NCBI GenBank assembly: GCA_012270485.1
Contig: JAAXIF010000023.1
Coordinates: forward strand, 62,001 to 126,000
Origin: Sphingobacteriales bacterium
GTDB taxonomy: Bacteria > Bacteroidota > Bacteroidia > Chitinophagales > Chitinophagaceae
Length of the DNA: 64,000 nucleotides
Direction of reading: 5' to 3'
Positions 31,960-40,574 of the stretch are shown here, one piece after another (position 1 is the stretch's first letter; each line of letters opens with the position of its first letter). Position numbers and translations under genes: made by a program. The notes under the pieces are model-generated. The model did no database searches. It was not told the origin of the DNA and saw nothing but the letters and a program-made list of their open reading frames with translations.

Positions 31960-33984
31960 ATGGAATTCAATCGAAAATCATTGTCTGACCCCGAATTGGT
32001 TTTTATCTATCGCAATATTCTGTTACCCCGAATGATTGAAGAGAAAATGCTGGTATTGCTTCGACAAGGCAAGATCAGTAAATGGTTCAGTGGTATTGGA
32101 CAAGAAGCGATTGCGGTTGGAAGTACACTTGCTTTGCAAAAAGATGAATGGATCATGCCACTGCATCGTAATCTGGGCGTGTTTACCAGTAGACAAATGG
32201 GTTTAGAAAAATTATTCAAACAATGGCAAGGCAATAAAGACGGTTACAGCAATGGCCGCGAACGTAGTTTTCATTTTGGAAGTAAGCCGCATTATATCTG
32301 TGGAATGATATCACATCTCGGTCCACAATTGGCACTGGCAGATGGGGTAGCATTGGCGTACAAGCTCAGGCAAGAAAATAAAGTATCACTTGCTTATTCG
32401 GGAGATGGTGGTACCAGTGAAGGTGATTTTCATGAGGCGCTCAATGTAGCAGCAGTATGGGAGCTACCAGTGATTTTTGTGATTGAAAACAATGGTTATG
32501 GATTGAGTACACCTGTCAATGAGCAGTACCGCTGTGAAAGCTTGGTTGACAAAGCCAAAGGATATGGTATGGAAGGTGTGCGTATAGATGGTAACAATAT
32601 TTTAGAAGTATATGACACCATCAGGAGGGTACGTGATTATTGTATACAAAATCAAAAACCATATTTGATTGAATGTATGACATTCCGTATGCGTGGACAT
32701 GAAGAAGCCAGTGGAACCAAATATGTACCGCAAGAACTCTTTGAGGAATGGGGTAAAAAAGATCCGGTAAAAAATTATGAGCAATACCTGATTGCAGAAG
32801 GCATCATCAATGAAATGCAAGTAGCTGATATCAGACATGAATTCAAAGAATATATAGAGTCAGAACTTAAAGCTGCCTTCGAAGCAGAAGCCATTGTTCC
32901 AAATAGTGAAGAAGAGCTGAGAGATGTCTATGCTAAAAAGTCCATGGACCATGGACCATGGACCATGGACTTAAACATCGAAGCAGCTTCACTTACTAAG
33001 GAAGACTCACAACTCACCAAATCCGAAAAACGTTTCGTCGATGCCATACAGGAAGCTTTGCGGATGAGTATGGAAAAACATGAGAACCTGATTTTGATGG
33101 GACAGGATATTGCTGAGTATGGTGGCGCATTCAAAATAACAGAAGGCTTTGTACAACAGTTTGGTAAAGAGCGTGTGCGCAATACACCGCTGTGTGAAAG
33201 TGCCATTGTAGGAACTGCTCTGGGATTGAGTTTGGAAGGATTTAAGAGTATGATGGAAATGCAGTTTGCAGATTTTGTAACAGTAGGATTTAATCAGATC
33301 GTAAACAACCTTGCCAAAATACATTATCGCTGGGGACAAAATGCTGATGTGGTGATTCGTATGCCTACCGGTGGTGGTGTAGGAGCCGGACCTTTTCATT
33401 CACAGAGTAATGAGGCTTGGTTTACGCATGTACCGGGATTGAAAGTAGTGTATCCTTCCAATCCACAAGATGCAAAAGGATTACTGATCGCAGCCATTAA
33501 TGATCCAAATCCGGTGTTATATTTTGAACACAAAGCATTGTACAGAAGTGTGAACGGGCCGGTACCGGACATTTATTACGAAACACCGATTGGTAAAGCA
33601 GCGATCACAAAAGAAGGAACAGATATTACGATCATCACTTACGGATCAGGTGTGCATTGGTCACTGGAATACCAGGAGCAACACTCAGATATTTCATTAC
33701 ACATACTTGATCTGAGAACCTTATTACCATTGGATTATGAAAGTATTCGTGAAGCGGTTGCAAAGACCGGAAAAGTGTTGATACTCCATGAAGATACACT
33801 TACCGGAGGTATTGGCGGAGAAGTCAGTGCGTGGATTAGTGAGCATTGTTTTGAGTCATTAGATGCACCAGTGATGCGTTGTGCTTCCTTAGATACACCG
33901 GTTCCATTTAATATGGATCTCGAAAAGAATTTCATGGCGAAAAACAGACTGCAAGAGTTTGTAGAGAAGCTCATGAAATATTAA
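31960..33984 (+). CDS. Fused E1 alpha-beta 2-oxoacid dehydrogenase component
   Basis: A 674-residue thiamine-diphosphate enzyme. Residues about 1-325 are the E1 alpha half, with the ThDP motif GDGGTSEGDFHEALN...ENNGYG. Residues about 345-674 are the E1 beta half (GQDIAEYGGAFKITEG, CESAIVGTALG, MPTGGGVGAGPFHSQS, EDTLTGGIGGEVSAWI). Such fused forms in Bacteroidota serve branched-chain 2-oxoacid or pyruvate dehydrogenase complexes; the substrate is not certain. The E2 and E3 genes are not nearby. The linker (residues 328-337, SMDHGPWTMD) is encoded by four tandem ccatgga heptads, the same element that otherwise occupies intergenic DNA. Confidence 0.9.
   Translation: MEFNRKSLSDPELVFIYRNILLPRMIEEKMLVLLRQGKISKWFSGIGQEAIAVGSTLALQKDEWIMPLHRNLGVFTSRQMGLEKLFKQWQGNKDGYSNGRERSFHFGSKPHYICGMISHLGPQLALADGVALAYKLRQENKVSLAYSGDGGTSEGDFHEALNVAAVWELPVIFVIENNGYGLSTPVNEQYRCESLVDKAKGYGMEGVRIDGNNILEVYDTIRRVRDYCIQNQKPYLIECMTFRMRGHEEASGTKYVPQELFEEWGKKDPVKNYEQYLIAEGIINEMQVADIRHEFKEYIESELKAAFEAEAIVPNSEEELRDVYAKKSMDHGPWTMDLNIEAASLTKEDSQLTKSEKRFVDAIQEALRMSMEKHENLILMGQDIAEYGGAFKITEGFVQQFGKERVRNTPLCESAIVGTALGLSLEGFKSMMEMQFADFVTVGFNQIVNNLAKIHYRWGQNADVVIRMPTGGGVGAGPFHSQSNEAWFTHVPGLKVVYPSNPQDAKGLLIAAINDPNPVLYFEHKALYRSVNGPVPDIYYETPIGKAAITKEGTDITIITYGSGVHWSLEYQEQHSDISLHILDLRTLLPLDYESIREAVAKTGKVLILHEDTLTGGIGGEVSAWISEHCFESLDAPVMRCASLDTPVPFNMDLEKNFMAKNRLQEFVEKLMKY
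32942..32969. repeat. Four tandem ccatgga heptads inside the E1 gene
   Basis: ccatgga x4 without a mismatch (32942-32948, 32949-32955, 32956-32962, 32963-32969) lies in frame between the alpha and beta halves of E1. Confidence 0.95.
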
Positions 33985-34141
33985 ACAGCGTAATGATGAA
34001 TATTGAATTTTAAATGAAAAAACATCCGCTTAGGCATACAGGGCATATTAGAGAATTAGATATTTTTTGTTAATGTATCGCCAAGGATAATCAGTATTTG
34101 TATCTTAGTATTCCCTTTTTTTCTAACTTAAAAGAACACGC

Positions 34142-35668
34142 ATGTCCAACAGACAAAGGGGTATACATTACTTTTTATTCTTTCTTCAAATAATTGTTGC
34201 ATCTACAATTGCTGCGCAACATAATGTGAAAATTAATGGTAAGCTCGAGAATGAGACATTAAAGTATGCTTCCATTGAATTCACAGGAAGGATATATCCA
34301 CCTGATGACGCAGCTAAAGCAGAGCAGATTATTACCGTCAAAAACAACCGATTTTCAACCAGCATCGAAATTGATGAACCGGAAATTGCCATTCTCTATT
34401 TGGAAACAGAGAATGGTTTTTTTAGTCAGCCTTTGTTTTTAGCCAAAGACTATCAACTGAATCTAAAACTAACTATTCAAAACAACCAACTTCTTCTTGA
34501 AACAACGGGTATTGGCGCCAATGATAACCGAAGATTAGATGTAGAAACAGACCATGAGTTAAAGCCGATTGTAGATCGATTAGATCCCTTACCTGATAGT
34601 GCCTATCTGGACCTAAGAAAATTTTTTATTAAAGACAGTATAGCTATCGAAAATTACATTCAAAAATATCAACCCTCTGAAGCATTTAGGATTGCGTGGC
34701 GATTACAGTGCCGGTACTCTTTTATTTATGAATATATATTAATCAATGAGAACAGGAGGACACGTATCCCTTCCGCTTATGTCGAAAATAAAAATCAATG
34801 GAAGCAAATCAAATATGATCTCTTACGGGATAACCCTATCGTAAATGAAAAAGCATTCAAAGCGAAAGTGCCTGCTTACCTGAATCTGATCGAGCGATTT
34901 ATTCCTATTGTAAAAGATAGCATTCAAAATGAGCGTACTGATCCAATAGCATTTGTGAATGAATGGTTTGGCGAAGAAATCAAAAAAGAGGGTAAGTCTT
35001 TCAGACCGGACTCAAAAAATTTATTGACAAAGAAAATTATTGACCGATTATTTACAGGCGCTATTCGTGACTATCTCTATGCTGTATTATTCAAAAATGC
35101 ATTAGCAGAAATCGAAATGACCAATCTGGAAAATATTTATAAAGCATATGCATCTAAATACCCTGACAGCAAGTACTTACCCATTTTTGATAGATCAATG
35201 CAGGACTTTTTTGATAGAACTACCCGTCGTTTTACTCCAGCCATGAAGTTTATTGAGGGAAGAGATACCATCCATACTTTCAAACAATTGATACAATTAG
35301 TCAAAGGCAAAACCATATTGCTGGATATGTGGGGTACTTGGTGCGGACCTTGTAGGAGTGATATCAGCAAACATAGTGCTATTATCAAAGCTCATTTTAA
35401 AAATAAGCCTGTAGATTACCTATATGTTGCCAACCTTGAAGAAGAGAATGAGAAAGGATGGAAAGAATTGATTTCATTTTATCAGATGGAAGGATATCAT
35501 ATTCTCGCCTCTGCAGCGCTCACAAAAGACATCATGACCATTGTGAAAGGAACCGGCTATCCAACCTATGCCATTATACGACCGGATGGATCTATTGAGC
35601 TGTCTAAAACACAATATCCAATGAAGAGAGAAGTATTGATTCAGCAGATAGAAGAATTATTAAAGTAA
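34142..35668 (+). CDS. Secreted thioredoxin-like (TlpA/ResA-type) protein
   Basis: A 508-residue protein with a signal peptide (YFLFFLQIIVASTIAAQ). The N-terminal part (about residues 25-130) resembles the beta-rich DUF4369-type domain that precedes many Bacteroidota TlpA proteins. A helical middle follows, then a C-terminal thioredoxin fold with LLDMWGTWCGPCRSD (CGPC near residue 400) and a cis-Pro region GYPTYAII. It probably acts in periplasmic disulfide reduction or cytochrome maturation; clients are unknown. The gene stands alone. Confidence 0.85.
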   Translation: MSNRQRGIHYFLFFLQIIVASTIAAQHNVKINGKLENETLKYASIEFTGRIYPPDDAAKAEQIITVKNNRFSTSIEIDEPEIAILYLETENGFFSQPLFLAKDYQLNLKLTIQNNQLLLETTGIGANDNRRLDVETDHELKPIVDRLDPLPDSAYLDLRKFFIKDSIAIENYIQKYQPSEAFRIAWRLQCRYSFIYEYILINENRRTRIPSAYVENKNQWKQIKYDLLRDNPIVNEKAFKAKVPAYLNLIERFIPIVKDSIQNERTDPIAFVNEWFGEEIKKEGKSFRPDSKNLLTKKIIDRLFTGAIRDYLYAVLFKNALAEIEMTNLENIYKAYASKYPDSKYLPIFDRSMQDFFDRTTRRFTPAMKFIEGRDTIHTFKQLIQLVKGKTILLDMWGTWCGPCRSDISKHSAIIKAHFKNKPVDYLYVANLEEENEKGWKELISFYQMEGYHILASAALTKDIMTIVKGTGYPTYAIIRPDGSIELSKTQYPMKREVLIQQIEELLK

Positions 35669-35813
35669 AATATTCTTATAAAAGGAAAGATTTTGTTTAT
35701 TCCAACTCACGGGTAGAATATACTCGCAACGTTCTCTCGACCATTAATAAATAATGCATGGATTATTTTAACACTAACTCTTAGGCAGAACAATATCAAA
35801 CATTTTTTTAAGC

Positions 35814-36287
35814 CTATTCACCACACATCACAATAGCATTATTATCTTTTAATGCAGCGAAATAAAATTCCGTCAATGGCTGTACGTACCCTTCGAATAG
35901 GCTTTTTTTATCCCCAGAACCTATGTCTTCAAGCTCCTGCTTGGCTTCTTGTGATAAAGCATCATACATTTTCGAAAAACCTTCAAAGCTGTTAATCTTG
36001 TGCTCACATATCCAATTACAAATTTTTGCAACCTCAGATGTAGAAAGAAACCCATTAATTATCCTGTATCCTACTTGCTTTTCTACATAATTTCCTAACA
36101 GCATTTTGTAGGGCAAGGCCGCTGTGTCACTATAAGTGTCTACGGTGTTCATAAAAATGATAGCTAAATCCTCTGTCATCTTATAAAGATTAACACTTTT
36201 TGATTTATCTATCTCCTTTTCCAGATTGGATAAATCTTCGATTCGATCCGCTTTTCCAACTCGGTATAGTATGATTGAAATTCCCAA
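35814..36287 (-). CDS. DUF1877-like protein
   Basis: A 157-residue cytoplasmic protein without signal peptide. The N-terminus MGISIILYRV, the central GYRIINGFLSTSEVAKI and the block FEGFSKMYDALSQEAKQELEDIG fit my recollection of the YfbM-like DUF1877 family; the family has no established function. Some members are encoded next to polymorphic toxins and may be immunity proteins, but no toxin gene is present here. The DNA around it is more AT-rich than average. Moderate confidence in the family. Confidence 0.6.
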   Translation of the reverse strand: MGISIILYRVGKADRIEDLSNLEKEIDKSKSVNLYKMTEDLAIIFMNTVDTYSDTAALPYKMLLGNYVEKQVGYRIINGFLSTSEVAKICNWICEHKINSFEGFSKMYDALSQEAKQELEDIGSGDKKSLFEGYVQPLTEFYFAALKDNNAIVMCGE

Positions 36288-36656
36288 AGGCTGTGATTTT
36301 GTTTTGAGATAATAGTGGGTTGATATATTAACTTTTGACTGATGACTAAATGCAGACTAAAAAAATATTACCGAAGCAAAAAAAAGGGAAATAAACACTG
36401 TTTCATAGCTTTTATTAAAACTTGTGGTGAATTTTGAAACATTGATTATGACTTGGTATCTTGTCTTCTCTTTGCTGCTTTAGATTAAAGTTATAAAAAT
36501 TTAACTTGATTAGGAGATTGTAAGAAAATACAAAGATGTTTATTGGATGTAAGTCGAAGTGAGAAAAAGTATTGTTGATTTTAACCAATACATTCTTAGA
36601 AACAGAGTATCTTACCATACAAGCAAGTATATACCCAATTTAACAATACATCCACC
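36288..36656. other. AT-rich intergenic region
   Basis: 369 bp without a convincing gene or hairpin. A short minus-strand frame (36415-36618) has poor codon character. A gtatcttac sequence near 36608 may be a weak -7 element for the downstream serine hydrolase. Confidence 0.5.
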
Positions 36657-38198
36657 ATGAAAAAAAACTATTTTCTACTGGTCTATCTTTTCATATCCAT
36701 TATATCCTTTTCTCAAACCAATCAATCTTACAAACCCCCATTCTTCAAAGACAATAACCGTCTTGAAAAAATAAAACCCTTCTTCCCCATCATCGAAAAA
36801 ATATACCGGGAACATGCGGAGAAAAATCATTTTCCCGGATACAGTTTTGGAGTTGTAATGGATGGCAGTTTGGTATTCTCAGGAACCGGTGGATATACTG
36901 ATGTGGTATCTAAAAATCAGGTTAATAATCAAACTATGTTTCGCATTGCATCCATGTCTAAAAGCTTCACTGCTATGGCTATTTTGAAACTTCGAGATGA
37001 GGGTAAACTAAGATTGGATGATGCTGTTGAAAATTACATTCCTGAATTACGCAATCAACAATTAACCAAAGACGCTCCAACTATTACCATTAGAGATCTT
37101 ATGACTCATTCCGCCGGCTTTCCACAAGATGATCCCTGGGCTGATCGTCAATTAGCAGATACAGAAGAAGAATTGTTAGATGTGATCAAAAAAGGATTAC
37201 ATTTTTCCAATGTACCCGGCTTGCGTTATGAATACAGCAACCTAGGTTTTACCATGTTGGGTTATATCATTCATAAAGTATCGGGTAAACCTTACAGCAC
37301 CTATATCAAAGAAAATATCTGGCAACCCTTGGGCATGTCGCAAGCTGAATGGGAATTCAGTAAAGTACCTGCTTCCCAATTGGCCAAAGGTCATCGCTGG
37401 ATCAACAACCAATGGATTGATGAACCTTTATTACACGATGGCATCTATGGCTCTATGGGTGGTATGATTACTTCGATGGAGTCATTCAGCAAATACATCG
37501 CTTTCCATTTGAATGCCTGGCCCCCTTCCAATACAGATGATGTAGGTCCGGTGAAACGTAGCACTGTTAGAGAAATGCATCAACCCTGGCGCTATGGTGG
37601 ACTAAATGCACAATACCGCTACCCTAACGGAAGAACTTGTGCTACAGCATCTGCCTACACCTATGGTCTTCGGTGGACCAATGATTGCGAGGGTAGAACT
37701 GCTGTTGGACATAGCGGTGGCTTACCCGGTTTCGGCAGTAACTGGCTGATATTACCCGAGTATGGTATTGGCGTAGCTTTCTTCGCCAATGTGACGTATG
37801 CGCCTACTGCAGATCCGAATATTCAAGTATTGGATACTTTGGTAAGAGCTGCACAATTAGAGCCACGTGTCTTACCTCCTTCGGATGTCCTTTTAAAAGC
37901 GCAAAAAGAATTACTGTTTCTATTACCCGATTGGAAAAATGCTGCCAACTCTTCACTCTTTGCAGAAAATTTCTTTCTTGATAAGCCCATTCAAGACTTG
38001 ATCAAAGAATGTCGAGATATTTTTAATGCAGCCGGTAATATTATTCATGTAGACGATATCGTACCCCTGAACCAACTACGCGGACAAGTAACCCTGCGTT
38101 GCGAGAATGGAGATATTCAAATTTTCTTTACACTAACCCCTACCAATCCGGCTCAGATCCAAGATTTTAGGATCAGAAGGGTGCAGAGGGGGAGGTGA
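36657..38198 (+). CDS. Secreted serine hydrolase, beta-lactamase family (class C-like)
   Basis: A 513-residue protein with a signal peptide (YFLLVYLFISIISFSQ). The SxxK active site is SMSK in RIASMSKSFTAMAI (about residue 100). YSN (YEYSNLGFTMLG) and HSGGLPGFGS supply the second and third motifs. About 110 extra C-terminal residues form a separate small domain. The active-site helix and HSGG box resemble esterase/DD-peptidase members of the superfamily. It is probably a periplasmic peptidase or esterase; the substrate is unknown. Confidence 0.87.
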   Translation: MKKNYFLLVYLFISIISFSQTNQSYKPPFFKDNNRLEKIKPFFPIIEKIYREHAEKNHFPGYSFGVVMDGSLVFSGTGGYTDVVSKNQVNNQTMFRIASMSKSFTAMAILKLRDEGKLRLDDAVENYIPELRNQQLTKDAPTITIRDLMTHSAGFPQDDPWADRQLADTEEELLDVIKKGLHFSNVPGLRYEYSNLGFTMLGYIIHKVSGKPYSTYIKENIWQPLGMSQAEWEFSKVPASQLAKGHRWINNQWIDEPLLHDGIYGSMGGMITSMESFSKYIAFHLNAWPPSNTDDVGPVKRSTVREMHQPWRYGGLNAQYRYPNGRTCATASAYTYGLRWTNDCEGRTAVGHSGGLPGFGSNWLILPEYGIGVAFFANVTYAPTADPNIQVLDTLVRAAQLEPRVLPPSDVLLKAQKELLFLLPDWKNAANSSLFAENFFLDKPIQDLIKECRDIFNAAGNIIHVDDIVPLNQLRGQVTLRCENGDIQIFFTLTPTNPAQIQDFRIRRVQRGR

Positions 38199-38352
38199 TG
38201 GGTGCTAGGTATTTGGTTATCGGGGAATCGGGTGATCGGGGTACTGGGTGCTAGGTGCTTGGTACTAGTTTTTTAAATATTCGAAGTGTTTTCTATTTGC
38301 CATAAGCCATCTGCCATGGGCCATGGACCATGGACTATCAACTATTGACTTA
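38196..38352. repeat. Two heptad arrays: gtgctag words, then gccatgg words
   Basis: The first array overlaps the serine hydrolase stop codon (gggtgct, aggtatt and on, to about 38268). The second is gccataa, gccatct, gccatgg, gccatgg, accatgg, actatca, actattg in perfect 7-bp register (38299-38347). Confidence 0.85.
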
Positions 38353-38423
38353 CCCAAATAACTCACTCATGTTATCAAATCGTTACCAAATCATTATGAA
38401 ATAGTTACTAAATAGTTAACGAG

Positions 38424-38431
38424 TAGTTTTG
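38424..38431 (+). promoter_or_regulatory. Putative -7 box for the porin gene
   Basis: TAGTTTTG matches TAnnTTTG, 19 bp before the start codon. It is preceded by repeated nnaaatagttac words. Confidence 0.5.
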
Positions 38432-38450
38432 CCGCCGTTAAACAGTTGAT

Positions 38451-39668
38451 ATGAAACCAGTTTACGGGGCGATTATTTGTTTGTTTTGGGTACAGATCGG
38501 CTTTACACAATCATTAAGTGAGGCTATTAAATCGACCCCCAAACCACCCGCTGAGAAAAAATGGTTTGAAAGTTTTTCAATTCGCGGTTACGTACAGGCA
38601 CGTTATAATCGCTTGTTGGAAACCAATCCAAATTTAGGCAACGAACAGGGCGACCGTAGTTGGGGTAAAGGCGGCGGTTTATTTTTACGTCGGATGCGTA
38701 TCATATTTTTTGGACAGATCAGTAAACAAGTATATTTCTATATTCAACCCGACTTTGCCAGTTCAGCCTCTTCCACCAATCTACATTATGGTCAATTAAG
38801 AGATGCTTACTTTGATTTGGGAGTAGACAAGAAAAATGAGTTTCGTTTCAGAATTGGACAGAGTAAAATCCCCTATGGTTTTGAGAATATGCAATCGAGT
38901 CAAAACCGTTTGCCATTAGACCGTAATGATGCATTGAACAGCGCTATTTCGAATGAACGCGATATTGGTGCGTTTTTCTATTGGGCCCCTACCAAACAAA
39001 GAGAGTTATTTTCATCATTGGTGAGAGATGGATTGAAAGGTTCAGGTGACTATGGTGTATTTGCTTTTGGTGTATACAACGGACAAACCGCTAATAGACC
39101 GGAGCAAAATGACAAACTACATGTGGTTACACGTTTCTCTTATCCATTACAAATCGGCGATCAGATCATAGAACCGGGTATTCAAGCTTACACAGGTCAG
39201 TATGTAGTTACCAGAGAACAAACCAGCAATGGCGCTAAGTTCAAAGCTGATCGAAACTACCTCGATCAACGCGCTGCCGCCACTTTTGTATTGTATCCAA
39301 AACCTTTTGGTATTCTCACAGAATACACGATCGGTAAAGGGCCAGAATTCAATCCGGCTACCGATTCCATTGAAACAAGATCATTGCACGGAGGCTATAT
39401 CACATTGTCCTATATGCTGAAGAAAAAAGAACAAGTGTTTATTCCTTTCATTCGTGGACAATACTATAATGGCGGCAAGAAGCATGAATTGGACGCACGC
39501 AGTTATCGTGTAAGAGAAATGGAAATCGGTATTGAATGGCAGCCGGTGAAACAATTTGAATTGGTAGCCATGTATACCATCTCCTCTCGCAGGTATGAAG
39601 ACTTCGCTTTACAAAATAACTTACAGCGTGGCAATTTACTTCGCTTGCAAGCGCAGATAAATTTCTAA
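38451..39668 (+). CDS. OprO/OprP-type (phosphate-selective) porin
   Basis: A 405-residue outer-membrane protein with a signal peptide (AIICLFWVQIGFTQ). The mature start SFSIRGYVQARYNRL and following alternating strands match the porin O/P family. A terminal aromatic residue (LRLQAQINF) is the expected barrel-insertion signal. The RIGQSKIPYGFENMQSSQNR motif is typical of the first transmembrane hairpins. The family includes phosphate and pyrophosphate channels. A Pho regulatory block lies about 10 kb away, but no direct evidence ties this porin to phosphate. Confidence 0.87.
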   Translation: MKPVYGAIICLFWVQIGFTQSLSEAIKSTPKPPAEKKWFESFSIRGYVQARYNRLLETNPNLGNEQGDRSWGKGGGLFLRRMRIIFFGQISKQVYFYIQPDFASSASSTNLHYGQLRDAYFDLGVDKKNEFRFRIGQSKIPYGFENMQSSQNRLPLDRNDALNSAISNERDIGAFFYWAPTKQRELFSSLVRDGLKGSGDYGVFAFGVYNGQTANRPEQNDKLHVVTRFSYPLQIGDQIIEPGIQAYTGQYVVTREQTSNGAKFKADRNYLDQRAAATFVLYPKPFGILTEYTIGKGPEFNPATDSIETRSLHGGYITLSYMLKKKEQVFIPFIRGQYYNGGKKHELDARSYRVREMEIGIEWQPVKQFELVAMYTISSRRYEDFALQNNLQRGNLLRLQAQINF

Positions 39669-39699
39669 CTTAGGGTTATTCATCAACCCATCCATTACA

Positions 39700-40131
39700 A
39701 TGGCCGAGATCAAAACTAAAGTCGGACAGGAAAACATCACCGACTTTCTGAATACGATTACACCTGAGCAAAAAAAGAAAGACGCTTTTCAATTACTGGA
39801 ACTTTTTCAAAAGATCACCGGATTAACACCCCAATTATGGGGCGGCGCTATTGTTGGTTTTGGGAAATACCAGTACCAACAAAAAGGCGGTCAAAAAGGC
39901 GAATGGTTTTTGGCAGGTTTTGCTCCTCGCAAATCAAACATCAGTATCTATACCATGGCAGGCTTTGACCAATATGAATCATTGCTGAAACAATTGGGTA
40001 AATACAAAACCGGTATGGGTTGTTTATACATCAACAAACTGGCAGATGTGGACGTTGCTATCTTAGAAAAGATTGCACATGCTTCTTTTGAAGAGATGAA
40101 GAAAAAATCTACTACACTCGTACGTTACTGA
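39700..40131 (+). CDS. DUF1801 domain protein
   Basis: A 143-residue cytoplasmic protein of the DUF1801 (YdhG/frataxin-like fold) family. Conserved pieces are KKKDAFQLLELFQKITG, PQLWGGAIVGFGKYQY, FAPRKSNISIYTM and a C-terminal helix after GCLYINKLADVD. Some relatives (Fra/YdhG of Bacillus) are iron chaperones; function here is not shown. It converges with the lipoprotein gene and the last 7 bases of the two genes overlap. Confidence 0.88.
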   Translation: MAEIKTKVGQENITDFLNTITPEQKKKDAFQLLELFQKITGLTPQLWGGAIVGFGKYQYQQKGGQKGEWFLAGFAPRKSNISIYTMAGFDQYESLLKQLGKYKTGMGCLYINKLADVDVAILEKIAHASFEEMKKKSTTLVRY

Positions 40132-40547
40132 CGCACAGGTAATGGCTTCCCTACTTCAACCGAACAATCATGTCCTGGTTGACCATGTGGCGGATTGATC
40201 AATACCTTTCCTCCAGTACTAGGTGCAGACTGCATCATCGGAGCATTTTGTGTTGCAGGCGCTGTATTCATTTGGACAGGCGCAGGTGCAGAATTTGCAT
40301 TGGGTGCACTATTCAAAGGAGCACCTACGGCAATATCACAACGATGTCCGGGTAACCCATGTGCAGGGTTCAACGCTATGGGTTCTGCATTGGGTGTGCT
40401 CACCTTAGGAGCTGAATCACTGATAGTCGGCGCAGCCACAGTTTGCGGTGCTGGCGATACGGTATTCATGTCTACATTCCCTTCTCCTTCATTGCTATTA
40501 CAGGCGGCTGCGAATAGGGTTATTACCAACAGACTTAGAATTCTCAT
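40125..40547 (-). CDS. Lipoprotein with two NPxHGxPGHxCxxxVGxPL motifs
   Basis: A 140-residue predicted lipoprotein (lipobox LFAAAC, Cys 16). The mature protein is Pro/Ala/Asn-rich and disordered except for two copies of one motif: NPAHGLPGHRCDIAVGAPLN (near residue 60) and NPPHGQPGHDCSVEVGKPLP (near residue 115, at the C-terminus). Each copy has two His and one Cys in fixed spacing, suggesting metal, heme or thiol chemistry. I know similar motifs only as hypothetical proteins. It is the last of three minus-strand genes with the dipeptidase and D-aminoacylase, 27 bp from the former. Confidence 0.8.
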   Translation of the reverse strand: MRILSLLVITLFAAACNSNEGEGNVDMNTVSPAPQTVAAPTISDSAPKVSTPNAEPIALNPAHGLPGHRCDIAVGAPLNSAPNANSAPAPVQMNTAPATQNAPMMQSAPSTGGKVLINPPHGQPGHDCSVEVGKPLPVRQ

Positions 40548-40574
40548 GGTTTTGTTTTTAGTAAAGCTAATGGT

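Noticed and set aside
31960..33984. Treating the E1 alpha-beta gene as an assembly fusion or lost stop codon
   Set aside because: Fused E1 forms are normal in Bacteroidota and both halves are complete and in frame; only the linker is unusual.
36415..36618. 67-residue minus-strand frame before the serine hydrolase
   Set aside because: AT-rich with irregular codon use and no recognisable pattern; probably chance.
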